NCBI GenBank assembly: GCA_001599595.1
Contig: BCHH01000005.1
Coordinates: 2,892,971 to 2,956,970 of the forward strand
Source: Beverwykella pulmonaria
Lineage: Eukaryota > Ascomycota > Dothideomycetes > Pleosporales > Melanommataceae
Reading direction: 5' to 3'
DNA length: 64,000 bases
Under the pieces are notes generated by a model. That model ran no database searches and was not told the origin of the DNA. It saw nothing but the letters and a program-made list of their open reading frames with translations. Of the stretch, positions 19,180 through 31,700 are shown one piece after another (positions within the stretch are counted from its first letter, which is position 1; each line of letters begins with the position of its first letter). The position numbers and the translations under genes were made by a program.

Positions 19180-21150
19180 TTCACGGAGTCAAGCCCGACA
19201 TCTTTGACCCAGCTATAGCAAAACGGCTGACAGTATGCTCGTAATGACCTTTCCAATATCGCGGACCGGATGCTGAAGGGATCAGGTTTCTTGCAGTCCT
19301 CACTTCAAAGAGCGAGCAGTTCATCCTACCAGAAGTCGCCCCCCTGTGTCCAAGACTAGCCAGGTCATTGGCTGCGGAGGCATGGTTAGCAAGTCTTTTA
19401 GAGAACCCAGAGATCACTCCACTGGCGCCCCCTCCTGAGCAGAGCCGCGTCTCTTGTCCGACATTCGAGATCTCACAGAACCAGGGTTGGCTGAGGCAAT
19501 GCCGCAAAGGCTTCCTTCTGAGACTAATCTCCTTCGAAGCACACCTCATGTGTCTCTGTTGCAAAACCCGTCGTCGATATCGAAGCACCGGCCCAGCATC
19601 GGCAGTCGAGCAGCAGAGAACAGGGAGCCTGGAAGAAAGACTAGCTTGGAGAGTAATGGCATTAGATCTGGCCGTCGAGGGCGGCCCTCGAGTAAAACAC
19701 CATCATCACCAAGTCCTGTGGACAATAGTTATTCCAGTATATACAGCATTCCACATAGTAACGTACCTCCTCGTTCGTCGTCTCAAGCGTGAGCACGTAG
19801 CACTTCTCAATCTCGACCTCCGCCTCCAATACCATCAGTAACGGTAGCACAACGCATACCTGCACCTCATTAAATGCCGTACCTTCTTTACCAGCGCCTC
19901 GAGGCTCTAGAAATACTATCCCACAACGAGGTCAATCTCAGTCACCTCTTCGCCAGATTGCCATCCGGCTTAACCCTGTCTCCCACCGACGCCTACCATT
20001 GAGAACTTTCATGCGAGAGCTTCCTTCGAACGAACTCCCAGAATTCTCTACGCAGCGACATTCTCGAGTTGATCGCGGGTTAGATCTTTCGGCAGGCATA
20101 TTCTTGGGTGTTGGCTCGATTGAAGGCACTGTTCAAATCAACGTTGACGATACCGAGTGAATCAGACACAAGAGGTCTCTTGATATCGCAAGAATATCTA
20201 TTAATTTCCTGGGTTTCGAGGAGATGGCCGGAAACTGGCGAGCCATGTTTTTCAACTTGGTCAATGGGCCGATCGATGAGGACAATTCACTACCGCATAA
20301 CATAGTGGATAGCTAAGAACAAACATCTCTACATGAGCTCTTCTGGCATCTTATGGCGTCCATCACCCGCCTCCCTTTCATGATGAGTCTCCCGCTCAAT
20401 ATCGGACCGCCGCCGTTTCAGTCGAAAAGTGCGAGAATCCGGTATGTATTGTGTGTTCCATTACTTGTTCGAGACCAAGGCAAGCAATATACTGTTAGAA
20501 CCTCGTGAAACATTACCGTGCTTTCAGTATACGATCGTGAACTATATACATTCATCTTCCACAAATGTAACTGACATCGCTCGACCCGAGAAAGCTCTCA
20601 TATCCCTCCTAAGCCCTCTTACAGTCTCCGATGACTGCATAAAGCCTCACAACTTTACTGTTGAAGGAGTACGAGTCACAGTAGGCTTACACCGTCAAGT
20701 GTGGGTCAGTGGAACAAGTATATATATCTACGTCCATGTGGCCAAGAATAGCCGCGAAATATCAAGATCGAATTGCGGTTAGAGAGATATTTTTCGCTAC
20801 AAACACGTCGGCTTATTTAAAAAGTATTCTGCACTTTTATATACTATAATGTGGAGGCTGCCGCTTCGACCATGGAGAAATCCGTAAGTCAAGTACGAAT
20901 ATTCGACAGCAACAAACGATCTATACTCAGCAAAGCAGCGACCAAACAGGGTACTGCTGGCTAGAACAGCTTTCCAGCGCACACCAATCATATCCGCCCT
21001 TAAGATCTCGAGGTTTCTCGTAGATATGCCACGGGTAAGTGCGGTGGGAACCTCTAAGACGTGCCATTTCTTCAAGCTAAACTACCTAGGGAAACATTTC
21101 AAAGTGAGGTACTTCTACATTACTAGCAAGGGAAATGCACACACTGCGAT
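19180..21150 (+). pseudogene. decayed arrestin-domain (ART-like) gene
   Basis: Joined across frames, this interval reads as a fungal arrestin-domain protein. Recognisable parts are KPDIFDPAIAKRLTV, ARNDLSNIADRMLKGSG, SDIRDLTEPGLAEAMPQRL, a Ser-rich linker, then the arrestin core (GLDLSAGIFLGVGSIEGTVQ; ARISINFLGFEEMAG; LPLNIGPPPFQSK; VTVGLHRQVWVSG; GKHFKVRYFYI). Reading is broken by two frameshifts (near 19237 and at the C-run near 19338-19344) and by in-frame stops at 19436, 20158, 20314, 20506, 20962 and 21001. An intron at 19789-19838 (gtgagc..catcag) is still perfectly placed. Intact relatives act as adaptors that bring Rsp5-type ligases to plasma-membrane transporters. The 3' end of the gene is missing, and the neighbouring transcription-factor gene begins 48 nt further on. 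Confidence 0.85.
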
Positions 21151-21197
21151 TGAATTGAGAATCATACTGTACACATATCATACACAGAGAACAAATT

Positions 21198-23931
21198 CTA
21201 CAATCCCATCCCCTCAACGAGCCAACTCTCAGGACTACCCTCGAAACCAAACCCGTCGAACCCGAGACTCTCCTCCTGCATCAGGGTTTCCCAGTCCATA
21301 TCAATATCTATCCAGCTTTCTCCCTCTGCTCCTCCTCCGGCACCACCACCACCGCTCTCTCCGAATACTCTATCCGCGCCATCGCCCCTGACCCACTCAC
21401 CTGTCCCTACACCAACGCTCAAATTCGCATTCACGGCTCGCATGATATCCGCGCACTCTTTGACACCCCTTTCCGCTGCCTCTAGAACCGCTATTTCGGC
21501 GTCAGCACCAGATACTAAAGCATCGATGCGGGCGAGTCCGCAGGAGAGGAAGAGCGCGCCTTTCGCGTTTGCCTCGCCGCGGTGTATGCGAGAGAGCGTA
21601 ATAGCCTGACAGGCGACGAGAAGTGCTCTCAGTTTGTGAAAATCCGGCGGAAGCACTGCGGCCGTCGACGTTGATGTGTTGGCCTGAGATAGGAATATAG
21701 GATCGACTTCTTCCTTCGCCTCCTCGACCCGTGCCACGAGCTCCAGATACACTGTGCTCAATCCGTACAAGAAGAAGGACTTTACGAACCCGACGCCGTG
21801 TGTTAATAATTTGCTCCAGTCATCATCATCTTCTGCAGCCCCGGTAAGGAGAGAGATAGAAGTGTTGAGGCAGATTTTGCGCGAGTATTGGTACTTTGGC
21901 TCCGTCATTGCTTTGGCGAAGAATGGGCGGTGCAGGCAGAGGATGAAGCGGCGGACGAGTACGTCGAGGAGTTTGAGTTGGAAGGCGGTCGGTGTCGGCT
22001 TTGGTGATGTGGATGTGGATGTGGAAAATGGAAGGAAGGCCTGAAAGCGGTGGGCGTTCGAGCGACATGAAGCCATGAGTTCAGCGCCGATCTTTAGGAC
22101 ATCGTCGTATGATAGATCAAAGCGAAGATTGTTGATCAGGCGTATGATTTCCAACCGCATCGGCAGCGTCTGACAGAATGCAATTTGAATGCTCGTTTGC
22201 GTGAATTCGCTCTCGGGCTTGGGTTCAAACGGCGCGGACGAACCCGCCTCACTGATATCTTCATCATTCACATTACTTGGGGGCCGTGTATCGAAGTCCT
22301 GCACCGAGAATAGAGGCGGCATCCCCATATCCAGGGCACTCTGCGCCGTAATCTCGAGCACGGTAGCCCACAGCCTCCGTCTCATATCCGCATGGAAGAT
22401 GGATATCTTGGGGAAGTGTGAGGGATCTCGATGAAGGCCGAGATGCATAGCGCTCCGCAATAGTGCGCCTGCGGAAATCCACATTAGGTCCCCGTCCACG
22501 GCGCAGATTTGCCGTGCGAGGAGGAGAAGGATGTGGATTTGCAGACCAGCCATGTTCAGGCGGGATTTTTCGTTGGGTACGGACAGCCAGGATTCAGCAG
22601 CGTGAATCCATTGTGTGCATGAAGAACGCAAGTCAGGGTGTGCTTCGTTGGGGTCGTTGGTGTAGAAGGGGACACCAATTGCACACACTAGCAATATTTT
22701 CATCAACACCGAGGATTTAGCTACAGCGGTATTCTGCCAGTAGTTTTCGTATTCTTTGAGGAAGGTGGGGATGTGTAGGACGCGGAAGACGCCTTCGAAG
22801 GTGCGGAGGTAGGCTTGGACTAGTTGGTCGCAGATTTTTTTGGACGGTATAGAGGAGAGGAGGGCGGGGGAAAGCGTGGGGCGGGAGATTCGAGATGTTT
22901 TTATATTACGCGCCATGCGTTTGCATTCGAGCAGTGCGGCGTAAAGGCGGGCTGATTTGCTGATGACTATCTTGTCTGTCTGGGGGTCGATGGTGATAAA
23001 ATTGTTAACGTGGCCGAGGGCTTCGTACTGTGTTGTTGGTAGTTAGTTTCGAGTTGCATTTTGTCTCTCCTCTTAAATCTCAGATTGAACACTCCATGGC
23101 AGCAGTAGAACTAGCAGTCTAACTATGTAATCCTGTTAAGAGGATAAAAGGATACGCTGAGTTATGCTGAGTCCTCTGGTATTTACCTGAGGGGCTTTGT
23201 GTTTTTCCCCAATTCTACCTACTGTATCCAACAGAAGGAATTATACACTATTTTCTGGATGTGTTTGCTCGAAGGTGAAACGGAGTGGCTTGACCGTAGA
23301 GACAAGGTGATGTAGGGTTACTTGAATTCGCAAGGGATGCACGTACAGGCTCGATGCAATTCACCCAGTGGCTCTCCCCATAGAACTTAGATTTGACGAA
23401 TTGTCCCGCAGGAGCAAGGGTATCTCGGATTGGAATATTCACGCTTCCAGATGGCCTTCCTTTGGATAGGACAGCGACTTGCCTCTCAAGCTCTTGTACC
23501 TTGTCCACGAGAGACCTGATAGTCGCAACAGGCGTCTGACTACTATCCTCAATACTTAAAACTGGCAATGGCCCAAGCGTAGCCTTCCCATGAACACCAA
23601 GGATGCCAGGGGCAATATACCGATTGAGCATTGCGTCAAAATCCTGCATCTGCTTCGCAGGACCCTGAGGAGATGTCAGATTTGACCCATTTTGGCTTCC
23701 AGATCCAGATCCGGAGATAGATGAATTGGCTGGTAGAAGAACCGTTTGGGGATTCGGCCGGAAGGTACAAGTAGGAGATTTTGTTCGCGTACAAGGGCCA
23801 CAGGGTCTCTCACGATCACATTTTACTTTTCGTCGTCGGCATTCGACGCAGGAGAGGGCGGCTCGGCGGCGTTTTACTGGACCCGTGCCATCGGTGTTGG
23901 CTTGTTGGACCAATGGTCGCTGGGTCTCCAT
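21198..23931 (-). CDS. Zn2Cys6 fungal transcription factor
   Basis: Two exons (23931-23347 and 23027-21198) give 804 residues. A GAL4-type binuclear zinc cluster lies near the N-terminus (CVECRRRKVKCDRERPCGPC, followed by SPTC). It is preceded by a basic KRRRAA segment and followed by a linker and a short coiled coil (VDKVQELERQVAVL). Residues from about 230 on form the fungal-specific transcription-factor domain (DQLVQAYLRTFEGVFRVLH; DMRRRLWATVLE; GMPPLFSVQDFD). The protein ends in an acidic stretch (DIDMDWETLMQEE). The exon join gives NCIEP-YEALGHV in phase 0. The intron of 319 nt is long for this window, so an extra small exon cannot be excluded. It acts in the nucleus; the pathway is unknown. 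Confidence 0.9.
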
Positions 23932-24706
23932 TTGGAGACAGAAGAGATAGTAAATTGGTTCAGAAGCAATAATTAGGCGTCGCCCCGTGCTGGGACAATA
24001 CAAAAAGACAACATAGAGATGTGCATGTTGTGGTGTAGGAAACAGGGGAGAAGGAAGAGTTCCGCTCGGCTTTCTCGCTCTTAAAGTATGACCGCTCGGC
24101 TTTCTCGCTCTTAAGGAATAACCACACCGTCGCCCAACCTAACCTAAACGGGAACGGTTCCATAAATTGGCGTTTCTGATAAATCGTTTATAACTTGCAG
24201 TGGAACGTAGCATGAGTGCAAAAACTGCGAAGACAGATGAGGAGAGGTCGGTATCCTCCCCGTTCTACACTGGTTAAAGAATGCAAAGCTAATCCTTTTG
24301 TTTAAGCCTTGTCCGAGCTCTCCTTGGACGTAGGAACCTGCATTGTTAAGATTGCTTCATCGTTTGCAAGTTGTGAGAAAGATGAGTCTTTGACCACTGT
24401 CAGCTCGAGTGATAATTTGGTAAATAATTGTCTCCAAACCTGCCAATTCAGACCTTGGATATTTGCGAATACCAAGAGAAAACTATCATGGGTGTGAAAA
24501 AGGAACAAGGGAGCGTCAACCTGGCAAAAAGGCAGAATGTGCACAGATCGCACCCAAATCAGGCACCATCATGTGACCGCGTGTTTAGCGGCGTTTGCTG
24601 ACCTGGGTAAGCGCAAGGCATCACCGCCGCTACCATCTCCCATCCAACATCCCGCGTCCCATTTTCTTCTTAACACACTCTTTTTCATCATCTTTCCAAA
24701 GTAACA
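23932..24706. promoter_or_regulatory. divergent promoter region between the Zn2Cys6 factor and Ku80
   Basis: The two genes are transcribed away from each other from this 775-bp spacer. It carries a tandem 30-bp repeat at 24062-24121. A pyrimidine-rich stretch (cttcttaacacactctttttcatcatctttcc) precedes the Ku80 start, as is common in fungal leaders. Confidence 0.5.
24062..24121. repeat. two tandem 30-bp units in the promoter of the Zn2Cys6 gene
   Basis: The word CCGCTCGGCTTTCTCGCTCT is found at 24062 and again at 24092, a period of 30 nt. It lies 131-190 nt upstream of the transcription-factor start codon. It may duplicate a regulatory site. Confidence 0.7.
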
Positions 24707-27251
24707 ATGGCGGGTAAAGAAGCTACAGTGTACGTTCTGGACCTCGGCCGGTCGATGGGCGAAAAGCAAAATGGCAGGAGTAAGACGAATCTCGAATGGG
24801 CAATGGAATATGTTTGGGACAAGATCACGACAACAGTATGCGTTTTATCGTGTTTGGAGATGTAATTGCTGAGTCTTGGTTAGGTTGCGACAGGCCGTAA
24901 GACCGCGTTGATGGGTGTGGTTGGGGCACGTACGGATGGTGAGCAATCACCCAGGCTACGACGCGCGCCAAGATCCGGTAGTTGACGCATGTTAGAAACC
25001 GAGCTCGGCGGTTTGGTCGACGACGACGATGGATACTCAAATACACGCGTGCTTTCCGGTCTTAAACAGTGGGTGGTGTTGCCACTGCGCCCAGCATGTT
25101 CGCTGTCTAACGGATGACAGGTTTCTGTTACCTGACATCCGAAATCTTCAAGAGCACATCAAACCAAGCTCTACCAATAACGGCGATAGTCAGTGTTACT
25201 TTCTGTTTGAAAGACCACGCTAATCTCAGCTAGTATTGTCTGCACTGGCTGTTGCCATTCAAATGATCAACCAGGGTACATGTGGAAAGAATGGCAATCC
25301 TCTTAAGTATGACCGACGAATTATCATCATCACAGATGGTCAAGGCCAAATGGATGCCCAAGATTTGGATCAGATAGCTGCAAAACTCAAGGAAGATAAG
25401 TTCGAGGTAATACTTTTGTAAGTCAAGTCTTTCCATTCCCCTTGTTTGTTCACAGCTTCGAGTTGTACTAACATATTCAAGGGGAGTAGACTTTGATGAC
25501 CCCGAGAATGGTTACAAAGAGGAAGATAAGGATCCCCATAAGGTAGGGTGCTTTTTTCCCTACGAATATTCGCATTAACAAACAACAGGAAGAAAATGAG
25601 ACTGTACTGAAGGACTTCGTCGACAACTGTGATGGCATCTTCGGAACTCTCGCCGAGGCGATAACGCAGCTCAGCATTCCTCGCCTAAAGGAGACACGAC
25701 CTGTCCACAGCTACAGGGGCGAGCTCACACTAGGTGATTCCTCCACCTACGATGTGACCATGACCATCGACGTCGAGCGCTACCCCTGCACTATGATAGC
25801 TAAGCCCCCAACGGCAAGCTCCTTCGTCGTGCGGACAGATCTAGGAAGTGCTCCTGGTGGGAGTGCTGTATCTTCTGCAACTGTAGTTGGGCACGACCAA
25901 CCTGTGGATGGGCAACTATCAGCTGTAAGGAATCAACGCGCCTACCAAGTTGACAACCCCGACGAGCCGGGTGTGAAGATGAATGTCGAGATGGAAGATC
26001 TAGAAAAAGGCTACGAATATGGAAGGACCGCTGTTCATATCAGCGAGTCTGAGTTCAATGTCGTCAAACTTGAGACAAAGGCTGCTTTTGAGCTCATTGG
26101 GTTCGTGAGAGCGGACAAGGTAGGATCCATCCCTCCCGGTGCTCTAGGAGATTGCTAAAGACATTAACCAGTTCGACCGTTATCTCGCCATATCCCGCAC
26201 CAATTATGTTATTGCCCAGAAAGGTAATGATGCAGCTCAACTCGCACTCTCTGCCTTCGCACACGCACTCTACGAAGCCGACTGCTACGCCATTGCCCGC
26301 CTAGTTGCCAAAGACAACAAAGCGCCCCTCGTTGTTCTTCTCGTTCCGCATCTCGAAGGGGCAACTGAGAATCTGATTGAAGTCGAGCTTCCCTTCGAAG
26401 AAGACATGCGTCGCTACAAGTTTCCGCCTCTTGACAAAAAGTTTACAATAACCGGGAAAATAATTACAGAACACAAGGACCTGCCAAATGCGGACTTGAT
26501 GATAGCAATGAGCGACTACGTCGACGCCATGGATCTGTCCATCTTCGATGACGGCGACGAATACATGAAACCCGAAGACACATACTCGCCGCTGCTCCAC
26601 CGAATAAACCACATCATCCGCTGGCGCGCCACAAACAACATCTACACTACGCTCCCAGACCCGCCGCAAATCCTAACTAAATATTCCGCGCCGCCCGCCG
26701 AGCTCCTCGCATCTGCAGAAAGCCAACTCGATGCCCTCAAAGCCGCCGCCGACGTCAAGAAAGTGCCACCAAAGGTAAAAGGCCGCGGAAAGCGCTCCCT
26801 GCGCGACCGAGAGAAGCCGCTCTCTGGACTGGACGTCGACTCGCTGCTCGGCAACCCGAAGCGCGTGAAAATCGACACAGGGAATCTTATACCTTCGTTC
26901 AAACAAGCGCTCGCGGCGACCGACGACCTCGATGCTATACAAGCGGCCGCGGACGAGATGGGGAATTCGATTCGTACATACATCTCTGAGTCGGTTGGGG
27001 AGAGTGGGTATGGGAGGGCGTTGGAGGCGCTGAGGGTTATGAGGGATGAAATTACAGACTTAGAGGAGCCGGAGATATACAACTCGTTTGTTAGAGGCTT
27101 GAAGAGCGATATCTTGGAGGGCAAGCTGAAGGGAGATCGTAGGGAGATGTGGTGGAGGATCAGGGGGTCCAAGTATGGTCTGGTGGATCGGAAGAGGTGC
27201 TTTGCGAGTGAGGTGAGTGAGGAGGAGGCGGCCGAGTTTTATAAGTCATAG
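24707..27251 (+). CDS. ku80: Ku80, DNA end-binding subunit of non-homologous end joining
   Basis: Eight exons (24707-24835, 24884-24938, 24996-25068, 25121-25188, 25234-25417, 25482-25542, 25589-26119, 26172-27251) encode 726 residues. The N-terminal von Willebrand A-like domain opens with [16 protein letters not shown] and contains [13 protein letters not shown]. The Ku beta-barrel core follows ([39 protein letters not shown]-like [11 protein letters not shown]). A helical C-terminal arm and a tail after residue 600 complete it ([19 protein letters not shown]). With Ku70 it forms the ring that threads onto broken DNA ends and recruits ligase IV, and it also acts at telomeres. Every exon join keeps frame, and the length matches fungal orthologues (mus-52 in Neurospora). 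Confidence 0.96.
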
Positions 27252-27613
27252 TGTAGGGATATGACAAAGGGAGCATATGAGGAAGGGGGCAAGATTGGGG
27301 TTTATTCGCGTGCATGTGCATAGAACTGTGGGGTGTTTCCTCGGTTGAGCCTAATCTTGAGAAAGACGTCTGTCGCTCAGCATTGAGAGTCTAGCTCCTC
27401 CCAAGGTATCCATGAACTCCATTGATCTGTTATCGTCCCGCTAAAAGCTTCCTTGGCCTGGCCTATCCGGACACCTGAACACCATGCGCGTCACATCCTC
27501 TCATCCCCAAAGCTTAGTATATCCCCTGTATATCCTTCTCCCTTTCCCCCTCTCCATGTCTTCCCGTATCTTGTCCAGCACCTAACTTTTCCTTTCTATC
27601 TAATGTTTTTCTA
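27252..27613. other. convergent 3' flanks of Ku80 and the parvulin gene
   Basis: The stretch is pyrimidine-rich on the plus strand toward 27600. No gene is recognised. Confidence 0.5.
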
Positions 27614-28100
27614 TCACCGCCGCCCCTCCACCATAATGATATGATACCCCTCCCCCGTTTTTACCTCCCCTAACTTGGGACTCCCCGTCGTACTCGGCTC
27701 CAGCTCATACGCGACTTTCTCAAAATCAACAAGTAGTGACCCACGCACCTTCCAGCCTAGCGAGCCACCTAAACATGCACGGATTAGCCTGCTATTCGAA
27801 ATCGCAGCCTTCTAGCCTCCATATTGCGAACGTAAACATGTGCCTAGATAGCCGGGAAGGGCAAAGCTCACCCTGCCGTGCTTTATCCTCCGAGTACTCC
27901 CTCGCCACGTCATCGAATTTCGCGCCGTCCCGGAGTTTTTGCAGTGCTTCTTCTTTCTTGGCGTGTTTCTCGCAGAGGATGTGCCGGACGTTGATCGCGG
28001 TGGCAGGTTTGAGTTTGCCTCCTGAGCTGCTGCCTTTGGATTTGGAATCCGAGGCATCGGAGGTGTCTTTCTTGGCTTTGTTCTTGTTCTTGGGCGGCAT
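27614..28100 (-). CDS. pin4: Par14/Pin4-type parvulin peptidyl-prolyl isomerase
   Basis: Two exons (28100-27872 and 27768-27614; intron of 103 nt) give 127 residues. A Lys/Ser-rich N-terminus (MPPKNKNKAKKD) precedes a rotamase domain with RHILCEKHAKKEEALQKL, FDDVAREYSED, GGSLGW and a C-terminal GEGYHIIMVEGRR. There is no WW domain, and the basic phosphate-binding loop of Pin1/Ess1 is absent, which places it with the Par14 (Pin4/EPVH) group of small nuclear and nucleolar parvulins. These catalyse cis/trans isomerisation before proline. The length of about 130 residues is typical for the group. Confidence 0.93.
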
Positions 28101-28761
28101 TGCTAGGGGAGAGAGATGGGGAAGGCAAGCGAGCAGGCAGAGGGAGGAGTAGTGGTTGGGGAGGTTCGAGGGTGGTTCAAAGGTTGGAGTTGGAGGTGGA
28201 GCCGGGGTGTGAGCTTTGGAGGGGGTTTGTTTGCGGGGTGGCAGAATCCTTTGGATAGGGAAGGCGGTCAGTAGTGTTGATACTAGCTATATTTTTGGGA
28301 AAGTACCCAGATTCCAGCCAAGGGCCAAATGGATCTCTTTAACTCTGTGATACAACGTTGTATCCTCTAGCGGTGTCTTGTCAATTTTGAAAATACTCCT
28401 TACTAGACACTAGCCTAATCATATTAAGGGTAGAGCAAATGCGAGGGTTGTTCATCACGGCTGACATTGACATTATGCTATGACCAGATGGCATTAAGCC
28501 TCCGCCTTCTTTTCGACATGGCCCCCGTTGCAAACCTTCCATAGGTACTAAGAGAGCATTGAAAGATCGTGTCCATCCGCAAGTGGCGGGCCCACGTCCT
28601 TGTAATCTCACAATCATCTTTTTCATAACAACCATGTGTTCATCCACATCTATCCAACCTCAGGAGACCGTGCCGCACTCCAAGGTCACGGCAAGGCGTG
28701 CTGGGAGCAGGCCAAGGCGTGCGTCGGAAGATCTTCGTTCGTTCCAAAATTTTCCTTTATC
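28101..28761. other. intergenic between the parvulin start and the Hos4-like 3' end
   Basis: About 660 bp holding the parvulin promoter and the downstream flank of the ankyrin gene. No coding frame of interest is seen. Confidence 0.5.
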
Positions 28762-31700
28762 TCAACCCTCACCATTAACTTTGATGCCGCCCGCAGTCCC
28801 ATTAACAAGCCCATTCTGCTGGCCCAACATAACATCCATGAAGCTCTTTCTTGGCTTATGCGTCTTTTCTCTTGTTGCTTCGATCTCAGGGTCCACCAGG
28901 TGAATCTGCCTCCTCTTTCCAACGTCCCGAATTTCTTCCACCAAAGGCTTCAAGCTCTCGATTTTTTCCACTTCGGGGTAGATCATCGAATCTTCGATCC
29001 AGTACATGCCCTCCATATCCAGGAACTGCTGCCGCGCCTCTTTGATGCTTTCCTGAATCTTGACGTAATCGAAGTCGGGAGTGCCTTCCATGGGGAAACA
29101 GAAGTCTTGGGCGAGGAGCGCAATGTCGTATTGACAGAGGAGAAGTTCGCGTTGTTTGCGGGTTACAGGGGTGCGTTCCCATTCGGAATACGGTGCATCG
29201 AGGCGTGCGAGGTCGAGCTCGGGAAGCCCGAGAATGCCGACAGCTTGGAAAGACATTATGTAGGATTTGGAGGGACAGTCCTTTACGTTGGGTAGAAGAT
29301 CTTCAGATGTTACGAAGAAGAGCGGTAGGAAAACGGCTGAAATGCCCAATTCTTCCCCCGAGAAGTGTAGTGGACGGTTGTTCCCCATCTCGCAAGCTCG
29401 CCGCAATGCTCGTGGAAGCCTTGATATTCGTCCTTGGCGAGCAGCCAATTCTTGTTGTCGTTTTTCTTCTTCTTCGGCCAGCCGCTGAGCTTCCTCTTCT
29501 GCACGTTTGCGTGCAGCTTCGGCCTCAGCTTCTTCTGCTAGACGTTTAGCATTTGCTTCCGCTTCAATCTTCTTCCTCGCTGCTTCTTCCTCAGCAGCTT
29601 TGCGGGTGGCTTCCTCCTCTTCTCGCTTTCGTATTTCTGCTTCTGCCGCCTTCTCTGCTTCTGCCGCCTTCTCTGCTTCTGCCGCCTTCTTTGCTTCTGC
29701 CGCCCTCTTTGCTTCTGCCGCTTTCTTTGCTTCCGCCGCCTTCTTTGCTTCCGCTGCTTGCTTTTCCGCCTCTTCACGATGTTCGCGGACGGATTCAGGC
29801 GTGGAAGCTTTCTCGGGTGGCGCGGGAGTTGATTTCGCAGATAGAGTAGGTGTCTTTTTCACTTTGACATCATCAATCGAGCCATTGGATGCTCGTCGCT
29901 TCTTAATCTTTTCCTCTATCGACCGAGACTTGATCACTTTTTTCACAGGCTTTCGTTCGTCTGGAGGCTCAGTGTCAGGAGTAGCTTTAATGTTTTGAAC
30001 CTTCTCTGACTTTGTGCGCATTTTCGAGGGTAACCTTTGCCGATGATTATCGTCACTATCGTTGGATTGGGCGCGGGCTGATTGCTTGGGTACATCATGA
30101 TCCTCCGAGCGAGCCTTTGCAGATTTCTTGATAGGGGTTTGATCCTCTCCCTCGCTGAAGGAGCGAGGCTTTGACGCGGGCTTCTTCGTTGGTCGTCGTA
30201 CCTCTTCCTCACTTTCCTCAGTTGATGACTCATCACTCACTACCCTTCGACGCCGTTTGTCTCCGCGATTCGCCATCTCTCTTCCAGACATTAGCCTCCT
30301 TGACTTTTGCGGGACCTGAGATACTGATGCCACCTTGGAAAGGTGGGCACGCTTGGAATCGTGACGTGGTGAGGACGAGCGTTCTCGTCTCGGGGAAGAT
30401 TTTCTTTTCATGCGCATTCCAGTTGGATTCGGCGCTTCCTTCTTATTCCTCCTAGAGCTCTTATGCGTTGACCTAAATGTGTCATAAGCCGTCTTAAGGA
30501 CATCCCTTTCCTGTTCCCATTTTGGCCCTTGTCGCTCCTCTGATATTTCGTAGTATGCTTTTCCTTCACGGTTCCGCCTGGTTGGATCGAAGGTGTCCTG
30601 CTCGAGTAAAAGTTGAACAATTTTAAGATGTCCCCTGCCGATTGCCACAAGCATGGGCGTTTCGCTATGTTTTGATGGGTCAGGGTCTGCTTTGAGACCG
30701 CTGGCTAGGAGAATACTAAGAATATCATAATGGCCGCCCCGCGAAGCAGCCACACCACATGCAATGTTGGGTTTGATGTTGCTGTTGATGAGCTCTCCAA
30801 CCGCTAGAATGTCCCCATCGCCAGCTTTCTCGATCAGGGTTTCCGTGTTGTATTCGTTGTAGAGGAGTCGTGATGCCGATTTCTGCTGGTGCACGCCTGG
30901 CTGGACAGATTCATCGGAATTGGTCGTCTTCGTTTCCCGTCGCATGGCCGCCCTGAGCTCTTTTTCGAGCTCCTCTGCATCTTCATCATCGGGGTCGAGC
31001 ACGTCGATAGCTCGCTGGCCCTTCTTGTTCTGGTGGTGTGGATTTACTTTTCCTTTGTGGAGCAGCAGCTTAACTACATCGAGGTGCCCGTTTTCGACAG
31101 CATCGATCAGTGGGGTGTCCTGGTCATTGGATCTGCAGTCAGTCCGGCAACCTTTGCCAATAAGAAACTCCACCACCTCAGCCCAGCCATGCAAGGCAGC
31201 CTTCTGGAGTGGTGCAATGCCTGCAAAGTCTTCCTGGTCGAGCTCTTCTGGTGCCGCGTGGTAAGCTGCCCTCACTTCTGAAATGTTGCCCTTTTCGCTC
31301 TCTCGTGCCAGGCGTGTGGCGCCGAACTTGTCCACGTTTCGCTTGTGGGGCATTGTGCGTGCGGGAGACTCCAGGGCTCGATGAGAAGATCGCTTTACTC
31401 TTGTGTGGGTATGCAGACTCGGCGTGTGAGCGTTATGTGGTGAGGACGAGTTCTCCGAGCTGGAATCGGACGACCGTTCTACTGGCAGTGTGAGAGCGGT
31501 GAGTTCTCTGCGCTTGCGGCCAGCGACGCCAGACATCATGGTCTGGGTGGATTGAGAGCGCTTGTGTGGCCTGCCTGGTCGGCCTAGGCCTGGTGTCGGT
31601 GGTGAACCTGGCTGGGTGCGGTCCTTTAGGGCCTCTGTTTTGACCTTCTGTCGGGGTGGTTCCAGGGATTTCGGGTTCGACTCGTCCCGCAGCTTGCGCT

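Noticed and set aside
19368..19841. 157-residue plus-strand frame as an independent gene
   Set aside because: It is another frame of the arrestin pseudogene. The homologous reading switches frames around it.
20429..20782. 117-residue plus-strand frame as a small gene
   Set aside because: Its C-terminal half is the arrestin core (TVGLHRQVWVSG) and its N-terminal half is out of frame with the homologous reading, so it belongs to the pseudogene.
29507..29998. Ala/Ser-rich plus-strand frame
   Set aside because: Antisense of the Ala/Glu/Lys coiled coil in the Hos4-like gene.
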